This document shows, piece after piece, positions 6,796 through 9,220 of a DNA stretch of 9,220 nucleotides; position 1 is the stretch's first letter, and every line of letters begins with the position of its first letter. Where the stretch lies: assembly GCA_027295975.1 (NCBI GenBank), contig JAPUJX010000159.1, positions 1-9,220 on the forward strand, given 5' to 3'. Source of the stretch: Gammaproteobacteria bacterium (GTDB taxonomy: Bacteria; Pseudomonadota; Gammaproteobacteria; Pseudomonadales; Azotimanducaceae). The position numbers were made by a program, and so were the translations under genes. The notes beneath the pieces were generated by a model, which worked only from the letters and a program-made list of their open reading frames with translations, was not told the origin of the DNA and searched no databases.

Positions 6796-8268
6796 CTAAA
6801 ACCCCTGCTTGACCACATCCTTCGGAATCAGCGGATAAGAGATCCCGGCCCATTTCTGAACCACGCGAATGACCTGGCAGGCATAGCCAAATTCGTTGTC
6901 ATACCAGACGTAAAGCACAACTCGATTGTTCTTTACTATGGTTGCGCCACCATCGATCGCGCACGCATGCCGATTGCCGACGAAGTCCGAGGACACCATC
7001 TCCGGAGACATCGTGAAATCGATCTGCCGCTGCATTTTGGAGTGCAGGGCGGTTCGGCGCAGGAAGTTGTTGACCTCCTCCACATCGGTTTCGCGACCCA
7101 GGGTCAGATTGAGAATTGCCAGGGACACGTTTGGCGTCGGCACCCGAATGGCATTACCGGTCAGCTTGCCTTCGAGTTCCGGCAACAACTTAGCGACGGC
7201 CGAGGAGGCACCCGTTTCGGTAATGACCATATTCAACGGCGCGCCGCGCCCGCGCCGGTTCTTCTTGTGGTAATTGTCGATCAGGTTCTGGTCGTTGGTG
7301 TATGCGTGTACGGTTTCCATGTGGCCGTGGACGATCTCGAACTCGTCGTTTACCGCTTTGAGCACCGGTACGATGGCGTTCGTGGTGCAGGAGGCGGCAG
7401 CGAGAATGGTGTCCGAACTTTCCACGGTGTTGGAATTTACCCCCGACACGATGTTCTTTATGTTGCCTTTACCCGGCGCCGTCAGAATCACCTTGGCGGC
7501 ACCTGGACTTTGAAGGTGCCGACCAAGGGTTTCCTCCTCCCGCCAGACCCCGGTGTTGTCGATGATTATGGCGTCATGAATCCCGTGCTGCTCGTAATCT
7601 ATTTCGTCAGGGTTGTTTGCATAAATTATCCGGATCACGTTGCCGTTGGCGATGATGCAACTGTTTTCCTGGTCCACCCTGAGGGTGCCTTGAAAACTGC
7701 CGTGGACCGAATCCCGGCGCAGCAGGCTGGCTCGCTTCTGGAGGTCATCGTCACTCGCCTTGCGAACGACGACCGCGCGCAACCGAAGCTGCTGGCCGCT
7801 GCCCGTTTTTTCGACCAGCAACCTCGCAATCAACCGGCCAATGCGGCCAAAACCGTAAAGCACCACGTCCTGAGGTTTCTCGAGGGGCGGGACGTGACGA
7901 CCGATGACCTCTTTACATTCGCGCTGCACAAATTCCAGCGGAGAGAGTTTGCTGCCGTTGCCGTTCTCCTCCATATAGTGAGTCGTAAGCTTACCGACGT
8001 CGATGTGACAGGGTCCGAGGTCGAGTTGCGTGAGCGCCTCCATAATTGGATAACTTTCGAATTCCGAGAGTTCGTTCTGTGCAACCTGGCGCACATAACG
8101 ATGAGTCTTCATGATTCTGGTTACGCTCTGGCTATGCAGGGAACGGCCATAACAATAGGTAACTACATTGCTCCGATACAGACGCCCGATCATGGGAATC
8201 ATGGCCTCGGCAAGCGCTTCGCGTTCCTTCCAATCCGGAAAGTAGTCGTCAAGACTCGGTAGTGCCAC
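6796..8268 (-). CDS. Long-form glyceraldehyde-3-phosphate dehydrogenase
   Basis: This protein of the GAPDH fold should oxidise glyceraldehyde 3-phosphate, with phosphate, to 1,3-bisphosphoglycerate, or run the reverse reaction. It has 490 residues, whereas classical GAPDH has about 335; the extra is an N-terminal region of about 130 residues. The nucleotide-binding GFGRIGRL is at 139-146. The active site has C294 in ASCTTN (292-297), H321 27 residues later (TVHAYT), and WYDNEFGY (455-462). KLTGNAIRVPTPN (368-380) is also present, so the catalytic apparatus is complete. At the end of the second Rossmann strand the usual Asn-Asp is replaced by Arg-Lys (VVVRK, 166-170), which suggests altered NAD/NADP preference (inference). 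The start is GTG at 8268 with GAGGA six bases upstream. From memory, similar long GAPDHs occur in Pseudomonas (PA3001, near nqr) and Vibrio. Direction, glycolytic or gluconeogenic, cannot be read from the sequence. Confidence 0.93.
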   Translation of the reverse strand: MALPSLDDYFPDWKEREALAEAMIPMIGRLYRSNVVTYCYGRSLHSQSVTRIMKTHRYVRQVAQNELSEFESYPIMEALTQLDLGPCHIDVGKLTTHYMEENGNGSKLSPLEFVQRECKEVIGRHVPPLEKPQDVVLYGFGRIGRLIARLLVEKTGSGQQLRLRAVVVRKASDDDLQKRASLLRRDSVHGSFQGTLRVDQENSCIIANGNVIRIIYANNPDEIDYEQHGIHDAIIIDNTGVWREEETLGRHLQSPGAAKVILTAPGKGNIKNIVSGVNSNTVESSDTILAAASCTTNAIVPVLKAVNDEFEIVHGHMETVHAYTNDQNLIDNYHKKNRRGRGAPLNMVITETGASSAVAKLLPELEGKLTGNAIRVPTPNVSLAILNLTLGRETDVEEVNNFLRRTALHSKMQRQIDFTMSPEMVSSDFVGNRHACAIDGGATIVKNNRVVLYVWYDNEFGYACQVIRVVQKWAGISYPLIPKDVVKQGF

Positions 8269-8274
8269 GGCGGT

Positions 8275-8279
8275 TCCTC
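8275..8279 (-). promoter_or_regulatory. Ribosome-binding site fixing the GAPDH GTG start
   Basis: GAGGA lies six bases before the GTG at 8268 on the minus strand. With no better ATG nearby, this makes GTG the likely start of the GAPDH gene. Confidence 0.7.
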
Positions 8280-8324
8280 GTAAGTGTGTTTGCGGGCGTA
8301 AGGGAGTGGCTTCGAATGGCGCGC

Positions 8325-8353
8325 ATTATGAGAATTTCACACCCTACACGCAA
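8325..8353 (-). promoter_or_regulatory. Candidate promoter for the GAPDH gene
   Basis: On the minus strand, TTGCGT (8353-8348) and CATAAT (8330-8325) are separated by 17 bases. The -10 matches five of six consensus bases; the -35 keeps only TTG. Transcription would start near 8318, about 50 bases before the GTG. The site lies in the 165-base gap after the korB-like gene and suggests separate expression of the GAPDH gene. Confidence 0.5.
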
Positions 8354-8371
8354 TATCGCTCGCACATTAAA

Positions 8372-8385
8372 CCTCAGGATCGAGG
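8372..8385 (-). terminator. Weak hairpin after the korB-like gene
   Basis: The minus strand has CCTC-GATCCT-GAGG followed by TTTAAT, about 50 bases after the korB-like stop. The 4-bp stem and short T run make it a poor intrinsic terminator, listed only because nothing better is visible in this gap. Confidence 0.2.
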
Positions 8386-8433
8386 AATTTACCGTTAGGA
8401 GAAGTAAACGGGCGTCTCAAGGTCAAATGACTG

Positions 8434-9220
8434 CTAGCGAAAGCTGTCGTTGATGGCGGCCAGGGTCTCCTGCCCTGGACAAAGATCGTCCTCCCCCAGG
8501 GAGTTCAACGGCGCGTCGATGGTATGGAGCACTTCATGACAGTCCGAAGCCTCGGAATCCACGTACAGCAGGCCGGTCACTACCTCACCTTCCTCCTGGC
8601 GCTGCTGAATGTAGTTCAAGGCCGCCACGCTGTCGTGTACATCAAAATTTTTGTCCAGCTTGCTCAGCCGCAGCACGGAGCCGTCCGGCATGGAGACGTC
8701 TTCGGTGGTACCCGGCGCATAGTCGGCGGTGATTTCTTCTGCGTCTTCGACATAGTCGACGCCTTCGAGATAGTCGGCCACCACGACGTGGCCGCTGTGA
8801 TTGCGAACGTATTCGAAGCTCTTGGTAGACCCTTCGTGATTATTGAACGCGACACAGGGAGAAATCACGTCGATGAAAGCGAATCCGTGGTGCATGATTC
8901 CCGCCTTGATCAGCGGCACAAGCTGACCCTTGTCCCCCGAGAAGCTGCGGGCAACAAAACTCGCACCAAGCTGCAGGGCCATGTTTACCAGATCGATGGG
9001 GTCGTACAGGTTGGGTACGCCCTTTTTACTGGTGGATCCCTTGTCGTTGGTGGCGGAAAACTGCCCCTTGGTCAGCCCGTAGGTACCGTTGTTGTCAACC
9101 AGGTACAACATGTTTATCCGCCGGCGCACGATGTGCGCAAACTGTCCAAAACCGATGGAGGCGGAATCACCGTCACCCGATACGCCTACGCAGTAAAGCT
9201 TCCGGTTGGCGAGGTGGGCC
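8434..9220 (-). CDS. 2-oxoacid:ferredoxin oxidoreductase beta subunit, 5' end missing
   Basis: This is the thiamine-diphosphate subunit of an enzyme that decarboxylates a 2-oxoacid (probably 2-oxoglutarate, as in KorAB) with CoA and reduces ferredoxin. The frame is open to the window edge, so 261 residues are visible and the true N-terminus lies beyond 9220. The GTG at 9129 is internal, because homologous sequence continues upstream of it. Visible motifs, counted from the first complete codon, are the thiamine-diphosphate site GDGD (15-18) with its downstream half VDNNGTYGLTKGQFSATN (41-58), and PCVAFNN (121-127). The cysteine ligands of any 4Fe-4S cluster would be mostly in the missing part. 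The C-terminal region (about 145-261), which contains an acidic stretch and SVLRLSKLDKNFD, is typical of aerobic-bacterial forms. The alpha subunit gene is expected immediately upstream, outside the window. Substrate choice between 2-oxoglutarate and pyruvate cannot be decided from this part. Confidence 0.88.
   Translation of the reverse strand, partial: AHLANRKLYCVGVSGDGDSASIGFGQFAHIVRRRINMLYLVDNNGTYGLTKGQFSATNDKGSTSKKGVPNLYDPIDLVNMALQLGASFVARSFSGDKGQLVPLIKAGIMHHGFAFIDVISPCVAFNNHEGSTKSFEYVRNHSGHVVVADYLEGVDYVEDAEEITADYAPGTTEDVSMPDGSVLRLSKLDKNFDVHDSVAALNYIQQRQEEGEVVTGLLYVDSEASDCHEVLHTIDAPLNSLGEDDLCPGQETLAAINDSFR

Noticed and set aside
6629..6853. 74-codon minus-strand frame across the GAPDH-nqrA gap
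   Set aside because: It overlaps the GAPDH 3' end and the nqr promoter, has no convincing ribosome-binding site and gives a low-complexity product.
6787..8262. 491-codon open frame on the plus strand opposite the GAPDH gene
   Set aside because: It mirrors the GAPDH coding strand almost exactly, its product resembles nothing I recognise, and the opposite frame encodes a complete GAPDH with intact catalytic residues. Long antisense frames are common opposite moderately GC-rich genes.
1..9220. CRISPR arrays, tRNA or rRNA genes, insertion sequences, phage attachment sites
   Set aside because: None seen. The only tandem repeat is the short nqrB-nqrC array, which has no spacers, and all coding space is taken by metabolic genes.

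Overview
The window looks like core chromosome of a Gammaproteobacterium, probably a marine or salt-adapted aerobe. It carries a complete Na+-translocating NADH:quinone oxidoreductase operon (nqrABCDEF), an unusually long glyceraldehyde-3-phosphate dehydrogenase and the thiamine-diphosphate subunit of a 2-oxoacid:ferredoxin oxidoreductase. The Nqr proteins align closely, from memory, with the Vibrio cholerae subunits. A long GAPDH next to nqrA also recalls the Pseudomonas aeruginosa PA2994-PA3001 neighbourhood. No species can be named from the sequence alone.

Every gene is on the minus strand, so transcription runs from high to low coordinates. In that order they are: the 3' part of a korB-like gene (9220-8434, cut by the window edge); a 165-base gap with a candidate promoter; the long GAPDH gene (8268-6796); a 287-base gap holding an inverted repeat, a very good sigma-70-type promoter and a leader of about 180 nt; nqrA (6508-5159), nqrB (5151-3964), nqrC (3915-3103), nqrD (3106-2444), nqrE (2444-1833) and nqrF (1824-592); a 141-base gap; and the 5' part of a gene for a secreted protein of unknown function (450-1, cut by the window edge). 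No stretch over 300 bases lacks a gene.

The six nqr genes sit tightly together: a 7-nt gap for A/B, a 4-nt overlap for C/D, a 1-nt overlap for D/E and an 8-nt gap for E/F. The exception is the 48-nt nqrB-nqrC junction, which is built of imperfect 22-bp tandem repeats carrying the nqrC start codon. The complex takes electrons from NADH at NqrF (FAD, 2Fe-2S), passes them through the NqrD/E iron centre and the covalent FMNs of NqrC and NqrB to quinone, and pumps Na+ outward. The maturation genes apbE and nqrM, which often follow nqrF, are not directly downstream here.

Most of the window is well-understood energy metabolism, and I see no evidence of a wholly new system. The points worth a second look are the nqrB/nqrC tandem repeat, an Arg replacing Gly in the NqrB flavinylation motif, the palindrome and long structured leader at nqrA, and the cofactor-site divergence and extra N-terminal domain of the GAPDH.
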